Below, piece after piece: positions 1-7,974 of a stretch of DNA of 64,000 nt (the stretch's first letter is position 1; every line of letters begins with the position of its first letter). A model generated the notes under the pieces. The model saw only the letters and a program-made list of their open reading frames with translations. It ran no database searches and was not told the origin of the DNA. The stretch is from Labilithrix luteola (lineage in GTDB: Bacteria > Myxococcota_A > Polyangia > Polyangiales > Polyangiaceae), in NCBI RefSeq assembly GCF_001263205.1, contig NZ_CP012333.1, forward strand, positions 5,805,001 through 5,869,000, written 5' to 3'. Made by a program: the position numbers and the translations under genes.

Positions 1-456
1 CTCGAGTACCAGTTCTTCCAGCTGACGGCGTGTGCGCTCGGCGGCGCTCCTCCGCCTCCTCCGCCTCCTCCGCCTCCGAGCCTCGCGGAGACGGCCGTGT
101 TCACGCGCGACTACCAGGCGATCTGCACGGCGGGCTACCGGCCGCGTTGGAACTACTTCTCCTGGCAGGCGACGATCCCGACGGGCACCTCGATGGGGTT
201 CAAGGCGCAGACGGCGGCCGCGCAGGCGGATCTCGCCGCGGCTCCCCAAGTCGGCGCCGGCAACGCCACCACCTCGACGACCACGTGGACCAGCGATCCG
301 AACACGATCGAGTGGCACCTCAACAACGACATCCCTGGCAATCGCCTGACCAGCAATAGCTGGCTCCGCATCGAGATGACGTTCCACACGAACGGTTACG
401 TCTCGCCGGTGCTCCAGAACTGGCGCCAAACCTTCGACTGCATCCCGGCGGAGTGA
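1..456 (+). CDS. C-terminal part of a secreted protein (5' truncated)
   Basis: The frame is open from the first base of the window to the TGA at 454-456, so the gene begins upstream. About 151 residues are visible. A proline run (near residues 16-26) separates an N-terminal piece from a soluble domain rich in Thr, Asn and aromatic residues, ending in a segment with two Trp residues (NSWLRIEMTF, LQNWRQTFDC). The composition fits an extracellular or outer-surface domain. I do not recognise the family. The next gene starts 3 nt after the stop, so the two are probably co-transcribed. Confidence 0.6.
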   Translation, partial: LEYQFFQLTACALGGAPPPPPPPPPPSLAETAVFTRDYQAICTAGYRPRWNYFSWQATIPTGTSMGFKAQTAAAQADLAAAPQVGAGNATTSTTTWTSDPNTIEWHLNNDIPGNRLTSNSWLRIEMTFHTNGYVSPVLQNWRQTFDCIPAE

Positions 457-459
457 TCG

Positions 460-1128
460 ATGAAGCTTCTCGTTCCCACCGGCGTGCTCGGCTTCGCGTT
501 CGCGTTCGCGCTCGCGGCGGGCTGCTCGAACTCGGATCGACCGGCTCCGGCAGAGATCGGCTCGGGTAACAATACGCCCGGAAAAACGACGGGCACTACG
601 GGCGAGACCCTGGCCGACAGCGGCTCGAGCGGCTCGAGCGGCACGGTGACCGATCCCGACGCGCCGTTCGATCCGGCCGCCTGCACCGACCCGCCGGAGC
701 TCGGCAATCCTCTCCAAGAGCTCGGCGAAAAGGGCGCGGCGCCGACTCCGAGCGGCGGCGAGATCACCGCGGGCACCTACATTCTCGACGAGATGTACAA
801 GAGTGTCGGCGGCGACACGTCGGGCGGCCCCGGCGAACAGAATCCCACGCCTGGAACCGGCCCCACGGGGCATTTCGCTCAGAAGACGATCGTGCTCAAG
901 GGAGGCAACTTCTCCTTCCTCGAGGCGGAAGGCGAGGGGAGCGCGAACAACATCGGCGCTCCGGTCTACTCCGCGGGCACTTACGTCGCGCAGGGCACGA
1001 ACATCGTGCTGACCAAGCGCTGTGAAGGCCAAAGCGGTGCCGTGACGTACGGCTACTTCGCCTCCGGCCTCGCGCTCACGCTGTTCCGCGACGCCTCGCG
1101 GCGCGAGGTTTATCACCGCAAGCCTTGA
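460..1128 (+). CDS. Lipoprotein of unknown function
   Basis: The 222-residue product starts with a lipoprotein signal peptide: a hydrophobic stretch rich in Phe and Ala, then the lipobox LAAGC with the lipidated Cys at about residue 22. A Ser/Gly/Thr-rich linker containing SGSSGSSG follows, then a C-terminal domain with 'TYVAQGTNIVLTKRCEG', a pattern seen in small beta-rich domains that score an analyte or bind a ligand. The linker style is typical of myxobacterial lipoproteins. The gene lies 3 nt behind the truncated secreted protein, which suggests a shared surface role. No catalytic motif is visible. Confidence 0.75.
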   Translation: MKLLVPTGVLGFAFAFALAAGCSNSDRPAPAEIGSGNNTPGKTTGTTGETLADSGSSGSSGTVTDPDAPFDPAACTDPPELGNPLQELGEKGAAPTPSGGEITAGTYILDEMYKSVGGDTSGGPGEQNPTPGTGPTGHFAQKTIVLKGGNFSFLEAEGEGSANNIGAPVYSAGTYVAQGTNIVLTKRCEGQSGAVTYGYFASGLALTLFRDASRREVYHRKP

Positions 1129-1166
1129 GATCGAACGGGAAGCACGTCCTTTGCTAGAGTGCGGGC

Positions 1167-2267
1167 GTGCCTTCAGACGAGGATGTAGAGGGGCCGCCGC
1201 TCAGCCGCCCGTCCGCGACCGTGACTCCGACCCAAAAGCGGGCTCTCGTCTGGGTCGTTCTCCTCTCGTTCGCACTCGCGGCGTGGGTCGCTTCGCCTCT
1301 TTGGGTTTCGATTCTGCTCGGCGTCATCCTCGCCGTCTCGACCCATCGGACCTACGACAGGCTCCGCCGTCGCGTCGAGAAGAAGCGCGCGCCTTTGATT
1401 GCCGCGCTCCTCACGCTGGGAAGCGGCATTCTCGTGGCCGCCCTCAGCGCCGGGATCGTTTTCCTCGCGGCGAACGAGCTCGCGACACTCGTGGCCCACT
1501 TCAGCAGCGCCGGCGCGGGATCCCTCGCCGGCATCGTGGGGGAGCGCGCCGAGCACGTCATTCGTGAGTTGGGGATCGATACGCAGCGTCTCTACGAGTG
1601 GGGACGGAGCCAGCTCGCTGCCGCCGCGCAGTATGCGGCTGCAACGGCTGCCGTGATTCTCCGCAAGACGAGCTTCGCAGTGCTCGGCCTCGTCGTGACG
1701 CTCGTCACGATGTACTACATGCTGATCGAGGGCCAGGACCTCACGCGTCGGATCGAGCTCATCTCTCCGCTCGAGCCTCGTCATACGCGCGCGCTTCTCG
1801 ACGAGGCGCGCGAAGTCGGACGAACGGCCTTCATCGGAACGCTCGGCACCGCAGCCGTCCAAGGAGTCATCGCCGGCGTCGGCTATGCGATTCTCGGCGT
1901 GCCGCATCCAGTCACGTGGGCGGTGGCCACGGCGCTCGCGTCGTTCTTGCCCGTCATCGGAACCGTGCTCGTCTGGGGGCCTCTCGCGGGCTACCTCCTG
2001 CTCGAGGGGCATCCCGTTCGCGCCGTGCTGCTCGTCATCTACGGCATCATCGCCATCACGTCGCTCGCCGATTACGTGATCCGCCCGCGCCTCGTCGGCA
2101 AGGGCCACGGCCATCCGCTGCTCACGCTGATCGCTCTTCTCGGCGGCATCGAGGTCTTCGGCCTCGCCGGCCTCGTGGTCGCACCGATCGTCATGAGCGT
2201 GTTTCTCGCCGCCGTTCGACTCTACGAGCGCGAGGTGCGCGCCGGGGCGCTCCCCGAGTCGAACTGA
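1167..2267 (+). CDS. AI-2E family transporter (PF01594-type permease)
   Basis: This 366-residue protein has the AI-2E/TqsA/YdiK layout: two N-terminal membrane helices (about residues 26-60), a third near 76-105, a soluble stretch, then four or five C-terminal helices. The segment DYVIRPRLVG near residue 305 matches the conserved Asp-Pro motif of the family. Members export autoinducer-2 or other small molecules or act as Na+/H+ antiporters, so the substrate here is open. The GTG start at 1167 was chosen because it gives a short charged N-terminus before the first helix. The gene converges with the kinase at 2278, leaving only 10 nt between stops. Confidence 0.88.
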   Translation: MPSDEDVEGPPLSRPSATVTPTQKRALVWVVLLSFALAAWVASPLWVSILLGVILAVSTHRTYDRLRRRVEKKRAPLIAALLTLGSGILVAALSAGIVFLAANELATLVAHFSSAGAGSLAGIVGERAEHVIRELGIDTQRLYEWGRSQLAAAAQYAAATAAVILRKTSFAVLGLVVTLVTMYYMLIEGQDLTRRIELISPLEPRHTRALLDEAREVGRTAFIGTLGTAAVQGVIAGVGYAILGVPHPVTWAVATALASFLPVIGTVLVWGPLAGYLLLEGHPVRAVLLVIYGIIAITSLADYVIRPRLVGKGHGHPLLTLIALLGGIEVFGLAGLVVAPIVMSVFLAAVRLYEREVRAGALPESN

Positions 2268-2277
2268 CATCATCCCT

Positions 2278-3738
2278 TCAAGGCGAGACACGCGGCGTCG
2301 GAGTCGACTTCGGCGGCGTGTGTCGCGAGCGCATCGTCCGTCGGATGAGCAGCTCGACGTCATCGGCGTTCACGGGCTTGACGAGGAACGCGTCGGCTCC
2401 GATGGCCGAGAGGCGCTGCCAATCGCGAGGACCGCCTTCGGCCGTCAGCACGATGATCGGCGTGCGCTCCGCACCTTCCAGCCGGCGCAAGAGAAGCGTG
2501 AGTCGCGCCCCGTCCATCTCGGGCATGCGCAGATCGACGAGGACCACGGAGTAGGGGTTCTTCTCGAAGGCCTCGAGCGCAGCTTCGCCGTCGCCCACCT
2601 CGTCGATGACGGCCTCGGGGAAACGCGTCGCGAGGGACGTGCCGATGATGGATCGCCAGTCGGGATCGTCGTCGGCAATCAAGATGCGTTCAGGCTCGCG
2701 GCTGCCCGTATGCTCGGCGAGGAGCGCCCGACGAAACGCTTCGGGCGTGGGCCATCGCTTCAGTGGATCTTTCGCGAGGGCCTTCAGAACGACCTCGTCG
2801 TATCCCTGCGAGAGGCCGGGGCGCACGCGGCTCGGCGGTACGGGCTCGGAGAGAACGTGCTGGGACAGAATGTTCATGTCGTTCTGGCCGACGAACGGAG
2901 GCTTGCCCGTGAAGAGCTCGTACGCGATGCATCCGAGCGCGTAGATGTCCCGCCGATTGGCGAGCTCCGGTGCCTCGTCTTCGCCGAGGGCCGCTTCGGG
3001 GGCCATGCAGTTCGCACTGCCGACGATGAAGTTTCCGCCGGTCGCGCTGTCGAGTACGCGCGCAACCCCCAGATCTCCGACGGCGACGCGGAACCCGCTG
3101 TCCGGTGAGCGCTCGCTCGTGGGACTGGCCAGCGAGATGGGGCCGCTCGAATCCGGCCGGCTCCTCGGACCACTTCCCCAGTCGATGAGGAGGTTCGTCG
3201 GTTTGAGATCGCGATGCACCGTGCTCGTCGCGTGGATGGCATCGACGCCCAGGCACGCCTGGTCGAGGATTCGAACGGCCTCGTCGAGATCGGGAAACGT
3301 GTCGCTGGGACGACCGCGCAGCCATTGATCGGCGGTGTTGCCGTCGACGTACTCCATCACGAAGTACGGCGTGCCCTCGTGCTCGCCGAACGCGAACACC
3401 GACAGAACGTTCCGGTGGGAAACGCGGGCCATCGCCCGAGCTTCGTTGTGGAAGAACGTCCGCATCTCGGGGAAGGCAAAGAGCTCCGGCCGGATGAACT
3501 TGATCGCGACCTTGCGATCGAGTCGCTCGTCCACGGCGAGCGCGACGACACCCATGCCGCCGACGCCGAGGGCACGCTCGACGCGATAGGTGCGGTCAAC
3601 GAGGGCACCTTCGTAAAGCCCAACGGAGCGAAGCGGATCGTTCGATCGACGCCGCTCGTCGTCCGTCACGGTCGGCCTTCGCCTGCTCTCGACCGGCTCC
3701 GGCGCAGGCGCTGCGCTGGCGGGCCCTGCCAGAGGCAT
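2278..3738 (-). CDS. Ser/Thr protein kinase fused to a response-regulator receiver domain
   Basis: The first half is a Hanks-type kinase: glycine loop GVGGMGVV, ATP-binding VAIK, catalytic loop HRDLKPTN, GDLG in place of DFG, and MAPE in the activation segment. From about residue 352 the C-terminus is a receiver domain: acidic patch ADDD, phospho-acceptor Asp in VVLVDLRMPEMDG (about residue 402), the Thr of VLTAEGG and the conserved Lys of LVKPV. No transmembrane segment or PASTA domain is seen, so it is probably cytoplasmic. The ATG at 3738 was chosen; the frame stays open to 4125, but the added 129 residues are Arg/Ser-rich and unstructured. The receiver may let a histidine kinase control the Ser/Thr kinase, or may be an output; the sequence does not decide. 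Confidence 0.88.
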   Translation of the reverse strand: MPLAGPASAAPAPEPVESRRRPTVTDDERRRSNDPLRSVGLYEGALVDRTYRVERALGVGGMGVVALAVDERLDRKVAIKFIRPELFAFPEMRTFFHNEARAMARVSHRNVLSVFAFGEHEGTPYFVMEYVDGNTADQWLRGRPSDTFPDLDEAVRILDQACLGVDAIHATSTVHRDLKPTNLLIDWGSGPRSRPDSSGPISLASPTSERSPDSGFRVAVGDLGVARVLDSATGGNFIVGSANCMAPEAALGEDEAPELANRRDIYALGCIAYELFTGKPPFVGQNDMNILSQHVLSEPVPPSRVRPGLSQGYDEVVLKALAKDPLKRWPTPEAFRRALLAEHTGSREPERILIADDDPDWRSIIGTSLATRFPEAVIDEVGDGEAALEAFEKNPYSVVLVDLRMPEMDGARLTLLLRRLEGAERTPIIVLTAEGGPRDWQRLSAIGADAFLVKPVNADDVELLIRRTMRSRHTPPKSTPTPRVSP

Positions 3739-4213
3739 GCGATGTGCGATCGTCGGGGCCAGCGCCTCGCGGCGAGCGTCGTGGCGCTCCTCGCGTGCAT
3801 GGGTCGCGGAGGCTCGCCTCGAGCCGAGGCGTTCCGAGCGCGGACGCGCTTGGTCGCGTTCCTTGCGTTTCACGAAGCCTCCGTTCCCCGTGGTCCGATG
3901 CCAGCGCCATGCGAGCGACCGGGAGCCAAGGATCTCGATGACTTCGTCAGCACGCGGCGTACCAAGTGGCCCGAATCGCCGTCGTGCAGTGCCCTCCTGC
4001 AGGCCTTTTCGCTCGAGGTGTCCGAAAACCGACGAGCGCTCAGGAGATTGTGGCGTCGCCGCACGACCCCGCTTGGACGATCCGCACCTCGACGAGGACG
4101 GAAGCGAGGACGGAAACTGGGACATGCGGGGGCACCCGATTCTCGAGTACCCCCGCGCGTCCGGTTCTGTCCCGCTCAGCGACCTGCGAGCGGTACGAGC
4201 GGTAGGGGTTCGC
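3739..4213. other. Stretch without a confident gene upstream of the kinase
   Basis: These 475 bases lie between the preferred kinase start and the stop of the outer-membrane protein. The minus-strand kinase frame is open through to an ATG at 4125, but its translation looks like shadow coding (Arg and Ser runs, no domain). It probably holds the kinase promoter and leader. The only clear structure is the GC-rich hairpin at 4126-4156. If the longer start is real, this would be a disordered N-terminal extension of the kinase. Confidence 0.4.
4126..4156 (-). terminator. GC-rich inverted repeat behind the outer-membrane protein gene
   Basis: Arms GCGGGGG (4126-4132) and CCCCCGC (4150-4156) are perfect complements around a 17-nt loop, about 60 nt past the stop of the minus-strand gene at 4214. 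There is no T tract, so it may stall polymerase or protect the 3' end rather than act as an intrinsic terminator. Confidence 0.35.
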
Positions 4214-4993
4214 TCAGAGGTTGAACCAACCGCCGAGGCCCGCCGAAATTCCGAAGTGCCACTGCGTCAGATCGTTCGAAACGGTCGTCGTCGTCGCGCC
4301 GCGCACGGAGGTCCGATCGACGTTGCCGGTCAGCGGAATGTTGATGAGCGGGCCGACCGTGAAGAAGAAGTGCTCCATCGGAACGATGGTCAGCTGCGGA
4401 TCGAGGTCGATCGAGAAGAGCGTCGCGCTGTTCTTGTCGCTGTCGTTGTTGTTGTTGTTGTTGTTGACCGGCGTCTTCTCGCTGACCGAGTAGAACGAGA
4501 AGCCGCCACGGAGCCAGAGCGCGAGGACGTCACCGACCGGCAGGATGTAGCCAACGCGCGGCGCCACGCCTACGACGGTCGTGCTGGGCGAGTCACCCGA
4601 CCGCTCCACGCTCGTTCCGCGACCGGAGACCGTCGTTTTCGTCGAGCCGCCGAGGCCGAAGGCGACGGCAACCGAGCCACCCAACGTGAGGCGGTCGATG
4701 ATCGTGTAATCGACGCCGACGCGCGGCACGGTGTGCACCTTGAACGAGACGTTCGACTCGTCGCCCCAGAGGAGGGCAATCGACGAGCCGTTCTGCGTCA
4801 CCTTCGTCGTGGTGTCGCCGTCCTTGTTCTCGATCGAGGTCGACGTGTAGCTGAAGAGCGGCATCAGCCGGTCAGCGCTGATAATCAGTTGACCCTTGTC
4901 TCCGAAACCTTTGGCTTCCTGTGCGGAGGCGGTCGCCGACCACACGGAGACGAACGCCGTTCCAATACCTGCGAGCAACCATCGTCGGTTCAT
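4214..4993 (-). CDS. Probable outer-membrane beta-barrel protein
   Basis: A 259-residue protein with a classical signal peptide (basic start, hydrophobic core, cleavage near ATASA-QE at residue 24). The mature part alternates polar and hydrophobic residues with many Gly and aromatic residues, for example 'PRVGVDYTIIDRLTLGG' and 'VAPRVGYILPVGDVLALW', as expected for an OmpA/OmpX-like small barrel. It ends in GGWFNL, close to the usual terminal aromatic signal. A run of seven Asn in a predicted loop is encoded by seven AAC codons. It is monocistronic as far as can be seen. The function is unknown. Confidence 0.72.
   Translation of the reverse strand: MNRRWLLAGIGTAFVSVWSATASAQEAKGFGDKGQLIISADRLMPLFSYTSTSIENKDGDTTTKVTQNGSSIALLWGDESNVSFKVHTVPRVGVDYTIIDRLTLGGSVAVAFGLGGSTKTTVSGRGTSVERSGDSPSTTVVGVAPRVGYILPVGDVLALWLRGGFSFYSVSEKTPVNNNNNNNDSDKNSATLFSIDLDPQLTIVPMEHFFFTVGPLINIPLTGNVDRTSVRGATTTTVSNDLTQWHFGISAGLGGWFNL
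4445..4465 (-). repeat. Trinucleotide microsatellite encoding seven Asn
   Basis: Seven perfect GTT units on the plus strand (AAC on the coding strand) lie inside the outer-membrane protein gene and encode a poly-Asn run in a predicted surface loop. Slippage would change loop length without breaking the frame. Confidence 0.9.
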
Positions 4994-5025
4994 GCGACGT
5001 TTCTACGCGCCTTCGCGTGTCGCAC

Positions 5026-5466
5026 TCAACTCCGCTTTGTCGGTCGCGTCTGCAGATGTCGCATGGTCATTCCACCGACCATCGCGAGGACAAATGCGAT
5101 TGCTGCGAGATTTCCAGAGGCCGCCGTCGTGAGAGCGGGGCCGGGACAGAATCCACCCAGTCCCCAGCCGACGCCAAAAAGTGCAGCGCCCGCGAGCAGT
5201 GGCATGTCGATGCGTGTGCGCGTAGGCCACGAGAACGCAGGAGCGAGCAGCGGCGCGCTTCGCCGCCGAGCGACGGCGACGGCGATCATGTGAACGCCAA
5301 TCGCTCCGATCATCACGAAGGCGAGACTCGGATCCCACGCGCCCGCCACGTCGAGAAAGGCGAGGACCTTGGAGGGGCGCGTCATCCCCGCGACCCCAAG
5401 GCCAACGCCGAAGATCACCCCTGCGATCGACGCCATCACGAGACGAGCATTCTTCGACGAGCTCAT
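5026..5466 (-). CDS. YeeE/YedE-type sulfur transporter, second half (DUF6691-like)
   Basis: A 146-residue membrane protein with about four helices and the motif GGFCPGPA, the conserved Cys-Pro-Gly-Pro of YeeE/YedE half-proteins. Together with the gene at 5463-5900 it forms the two-gene version of a channel that is a single long protein in other bacteria (E. coli TsuA/YeeE imports thiosulfate). Its ATG at 5466 overlaps the upstream TGA in ATGA, so the two are translationally coupled and made together. Thiosulfate or related sulfur uptake is inferred from the family; no rhodanese or persulfide dioxygenase gene is adjacent. Confidence 0.85.
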   Translation of the reverse strand: MSSSKNARLVMASIAGVIFGVGLGVAGMTRPSKVLAFLDVAGAWDPSLAFVMIGAIGVHMIAVAVARRRSAPLLAPAFSWPTRTRIDMPLLAGAALFGVGWGLGGFCPGPALTTAASGNLAAIAFVLAMVGGMTMRHLQTRPTKRS

Positions 5467-5900
5467 GGCGTCACCTCGAACACGTGGCGGACGACCCAAA
5501 CGGTGAGCGCGCCGGTGGCCATGAAGGTCACGGTCGCCGCGAGCGATCGGATCGACAGCCGGCTGAGGCCGCAAACCCCGTGGCCACTCGTGCAACCACC
5601 CCCGAGCCTCGTGCCGTAGCCGACGAGGAGTCCCGCCGCGACGACCCACGGCAGAGTCATGCCCGGCCCGGTCGAAAAGACGGAAGGCGCCACGAGGCGC
5701 AGCGCGATGCCAGCGGCCAACAGACCGGCGAGGAAGGCCACCTTCTCGCCTCTGCCGTCGCCGGCGTCGTCGAGCTTCGTCGCGCTCGCGAGGATACCGC
5801 TGATGCCGGCGATTCGACCGAGCCCGAGGAGGTAGATGGACGCCGACAGGCCGATGAGGGCGCCGCCGACGAGAGCGGAGCCGGGGGTGAAATTCTGCAC
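5463..5900 (-). CDS. YeeE/YedE-type sulfur transporter, first half
   Basis: A 145-residue integral membrane protein with four predicted helices. The segment LGGGCTSGHGVCGLSR carries the two Cys and the His characteristic of the YeeE/YedE (Sulf_transp) family, where Cys residues relay thiosulfate through the pore. It begins with ATG at 5900 and overlaps the second half gene by 4 nt. The pair stands alone between an outer-membrane protein and a SUMF1-like gene on the other strand. Sulfur substrate is inferred from family knowledge. Confidence 0.87.
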   Translation of the reverse strand: MQNFTPGSALVGGALIGLSASIYLLGLGRIAGISGILASATKLDDAGDGRGEKVAFLAGLLAAGIALRLVAPSVFSTGPGMTLPWVVAAGLLVGYGTRLGGGCTSGHGVCGLSRLSIRSLAATVTFMATGALTVWVVRHVFEVTP

Positions 5901-6153
5901 GGCCGGAGTGTATGCGGTGAACGTGCGAGTGCGTAGTAGGGCAGCGCGGCTGCGCTTTCCTCGCTCTTCGCCGCGCGTCGTCCTCGTCGAACGTCGTCGA
6001 CGATTCTATCCAGCCGTGGCGGAGTCCGCTGAGGCGGTTTCGACGGGCGCGGTGGCTCGTGGCTCGGCCGAATGGCGAGCCGCGTCGAATGGCAAATAAC
6101 GCTCATTCGAACTCGACATATTTCGATTCCGACTCAAATTGAATTCAAGGCAA

Positions 6154-7392
6154 ATGGGGAAGGTTTTCGATTCCCACGAGTCGTGTTTGTCACGTTTGGC
6201 GCCACGTTTGGCGTCTTTGCTGAAGGCCGCTTGGGGGAGCGGTTGGGGGTCGCGTCGCAACACGAAGGCGGTAACGCCAGCGCGTCGGTCGGCCCCTTAT
6301 TTCGGAGCGCATCTGGGCGCGCACCTTGGCGCGCATCTGGGGCCGGGCGGGCCGCGCGTCTCGTTGCTCGCGTCGGCCACGCTCCTCGGAATAGCCCTCT
6401 GGGGACCATCGAATTTCGCTGCGTCGGTTGCGCCTGCGTCGCTGCCGATGCAGGCGATGGGACCCGACGACTCGTGGCGTGCGGCCAACAACTCGTCTGC
6501 GCTCGGCGTGATGGCGGCAGGCGGGGAGCTCGCGTCGGTCCTAGCGCCGCCGTCACCTGCGATGGCGGAAGGAGTGCTCTCCGGCGGAGGTCCGCGTCAC
6601 ACGTGGCAACTCTTCCAGGGGCGCTATTGGCAAATCGCGGGGCCCGGCGGTGAAGATCCGTCGGTGACGGATGCTTCCGAAAAAAATCGCGGTTCCTGCT
6701 CGGTCGGAATGGTCGAGGTCCAGGGACGGATGAAGGTTGCCGCTCTCCTGGACGAGCTCCAGCTCCAGGCCTGCACCAAATGGATCGACAAGAAGTGGCC
6801 GGAGCGCTGCGCCGCGTACGACCGCGGGAAGTGGCTCGCTGCGTCGAAGGACCTCCCCACGCAGCCCATGCACTTCTGCATCGACCGCTTCGAGTACCCC
6901 AATCGCAAGGGCGAATACCCGATCGTCATGGCGAGCTGGTACGAGGCGCGCGACGTGTGCAAGGCGGAGGGCAAACGGCTCTGCACCGAAGACGAATGGA
7001 CCTTCGCTTGTGAAGGCGAAGAGGCAACGCCCTATCCGAACGGCTACGACCGCGATCCGGAGGCGTGCTTGAACGATCGCCCTTGGCGGCAGTTCCGCGG
7101 CGAGTCGCTCATGCCTCGAAGCGGCAAGGCCGCCATGCTCGAGCTCGACCGTCTCTGGCAGGGACTCCCCAGTGGTTCGCGTCCGCTCTGTCGGAGCACG
7201 TTCGGTGTGTACGACCTGACCGGAAACATCGACGAGTGGACGCGGTCGTCGATCCCCGGCGAGCGACCCAGCGTGCTCAAAGGCGGCTATTGGGGGCCCG
7301 TGCGAACGCGCTGTCGTCCGGCTACGAAGGCCCACGACGAGACGCATACGTTCTACCAAGAGGGCTTCCGCTGCTGCGAAGACCGGCACTGA
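6154..7392 (+). CDS. SUMF1/formylglycine-generating-enzyme-like domain protein
   Basis: The 412-residue product has a hydrophobic segment near residues 70-86, a low-complexity stretch, then a SUMF1 fold from about residue 180: 'FCIDRFEYPN', 'YPIVMASWYEARDVC', 'GKRLCTEDEW', 'GVYDLTGNIDEW', 'LKGGYWG' and a terminal GFRCC. These are the hallmark segments of the family. The two Cys that bind copper in true formylglycine-generating enzymes are not both present in the segment after GGYWG, so catalysis is doubtful; many bacterial members have other roles. Residues about 51-62 are three tandem GAHL units (6304-6339). The ATG at 6154, with AAGG just upstream, is preferred to an in-frame TTG at 6139. 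No sulfatase gene is nearby. Confidence 0.8.
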   Translation: MGKVFDSHESCLSRLAPRLASLLKAAWGSGWGSRRNTKAVTPARRSAPYFGAHLGAHLGAHLGPGGPRVSLLASATLLGIALWGPSNFAASVAPASLPMQAMGPDDSWRAANNSSALGVMAAGGELASVLAPPSPAMAEGVLSGGGPRHTWQLFQGRYWQIAGPGGEDPSVTDASEKNRGSCSVGMVEVQGRMKVAALLDELQLQACTKWIDKKWPERCAAYDRGKWLAASKDLPTQPMHFCIDRFEYPNRKGEYPIVMASWYEARDVCKAEGKRLCTEDEWTFACEGEEATPYPNGYDRDPEACLNDRPWRQFRGESLMPRSGKAAMLELDRLWQGLPSGSRPLCRSTFGVYDLTGNIDEWTRSSIPGERPSVLKGGYWGPVRTRCRPATKAHDETHTFYQEGFRCCEDRH

Positions 7393-7478
7393 CGCAGTCG
7401 CGTCAAACGCGGCGGGCACCGCGGTGAGGGAAGCTTGGCTGGATTCCTGCTTCACCTCGAGAGCGGTCTGGTGTCAGG

Positions 7479-7961
7479 ATGAACTCCGCGATGCGGCATC
7501 TCTCGCTCTCGGGCAGTATTTTCGCCGGCGTTTTCCTCGCTGGCGTGGGCCTGGCCGGCGTCCTCGCCGGCGGCTGCGAGTCCAACGGGCAGGGATGCAC
7601 GGTGGATCAAGATTGCGCAGTCGGGAACGTTTGTCGCTCCAACAAGTGCACCACCCTCGATCCGAACGACTCCGGAGTCGACGGGGCGACGCCCGTTCCT
7701 CCCACGCCCGCATGCTCGGCGACCGGTGGGGCGTGCAACGTCGACACGGACTGCTGCTCGAACCGTTGCAGCACCGGACGATGCGCCGACGTTGCTGGCT
7801 CGAGCGGACGGCCGGGCTCGAGCGGCAGCTCGGGGACGAGTGGTACGAGCGGAACCAGCGGCTCGAGCGGCGTCCAGCCCTGCTCGGATCTCTACGGCGC
7901 GTGCTTCTCCGACACGGATTGCTGTTCCGGATTCACCTGCCAGTCGAATTCCTGCCGCTGA
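7479..7961 (+). CDS. Cys-rich lipoprotein with two disulfide-knot-like modules
   Basis: A 160-residue lipoprotein: signal peptide with lipobox LAGGC, then three short Cys clusters. One begins 'GCTVDQDCAVGNVC'; the next two share CxxDTDCCSxxCxxxxC, a pattern found in dickkopf/conotoxin-like small disulfide folds. A linker of Ser, Gly and Thr joins the second and third. Myxobacteria carry many such proteins and their roles are largely unknown; surface binding is a guess. The octaheme cytochrome gene begins 13 nt after the stop, so they may share a transcript. Confidence 0.78.
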   Translation: MNSAMRHLSLSGSIFAGVFLAGVGLAGVLAGGCESNGQGCTVDQDCAVGNVCRSNKCTTLDPNDSGVDGATPVPPTPACSATGGACNVDTDCCSNRCSTGRCADVAGSSGRPGSSGSSGTSGTSGTSGSSGVQPCSDLYGACFSDTDCCSGFTCQSNSCR

Positions 7962-7974
7962 GTCACCTCGCGCG

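Noticed and set aside
1173..2363. Long minus-strand frame opposite the AI-2E transporter
   Set aside because: Its product is an Arg/Asp/Glu-rich shadow without domain, while the plus strand encodes a clear membrane protein.
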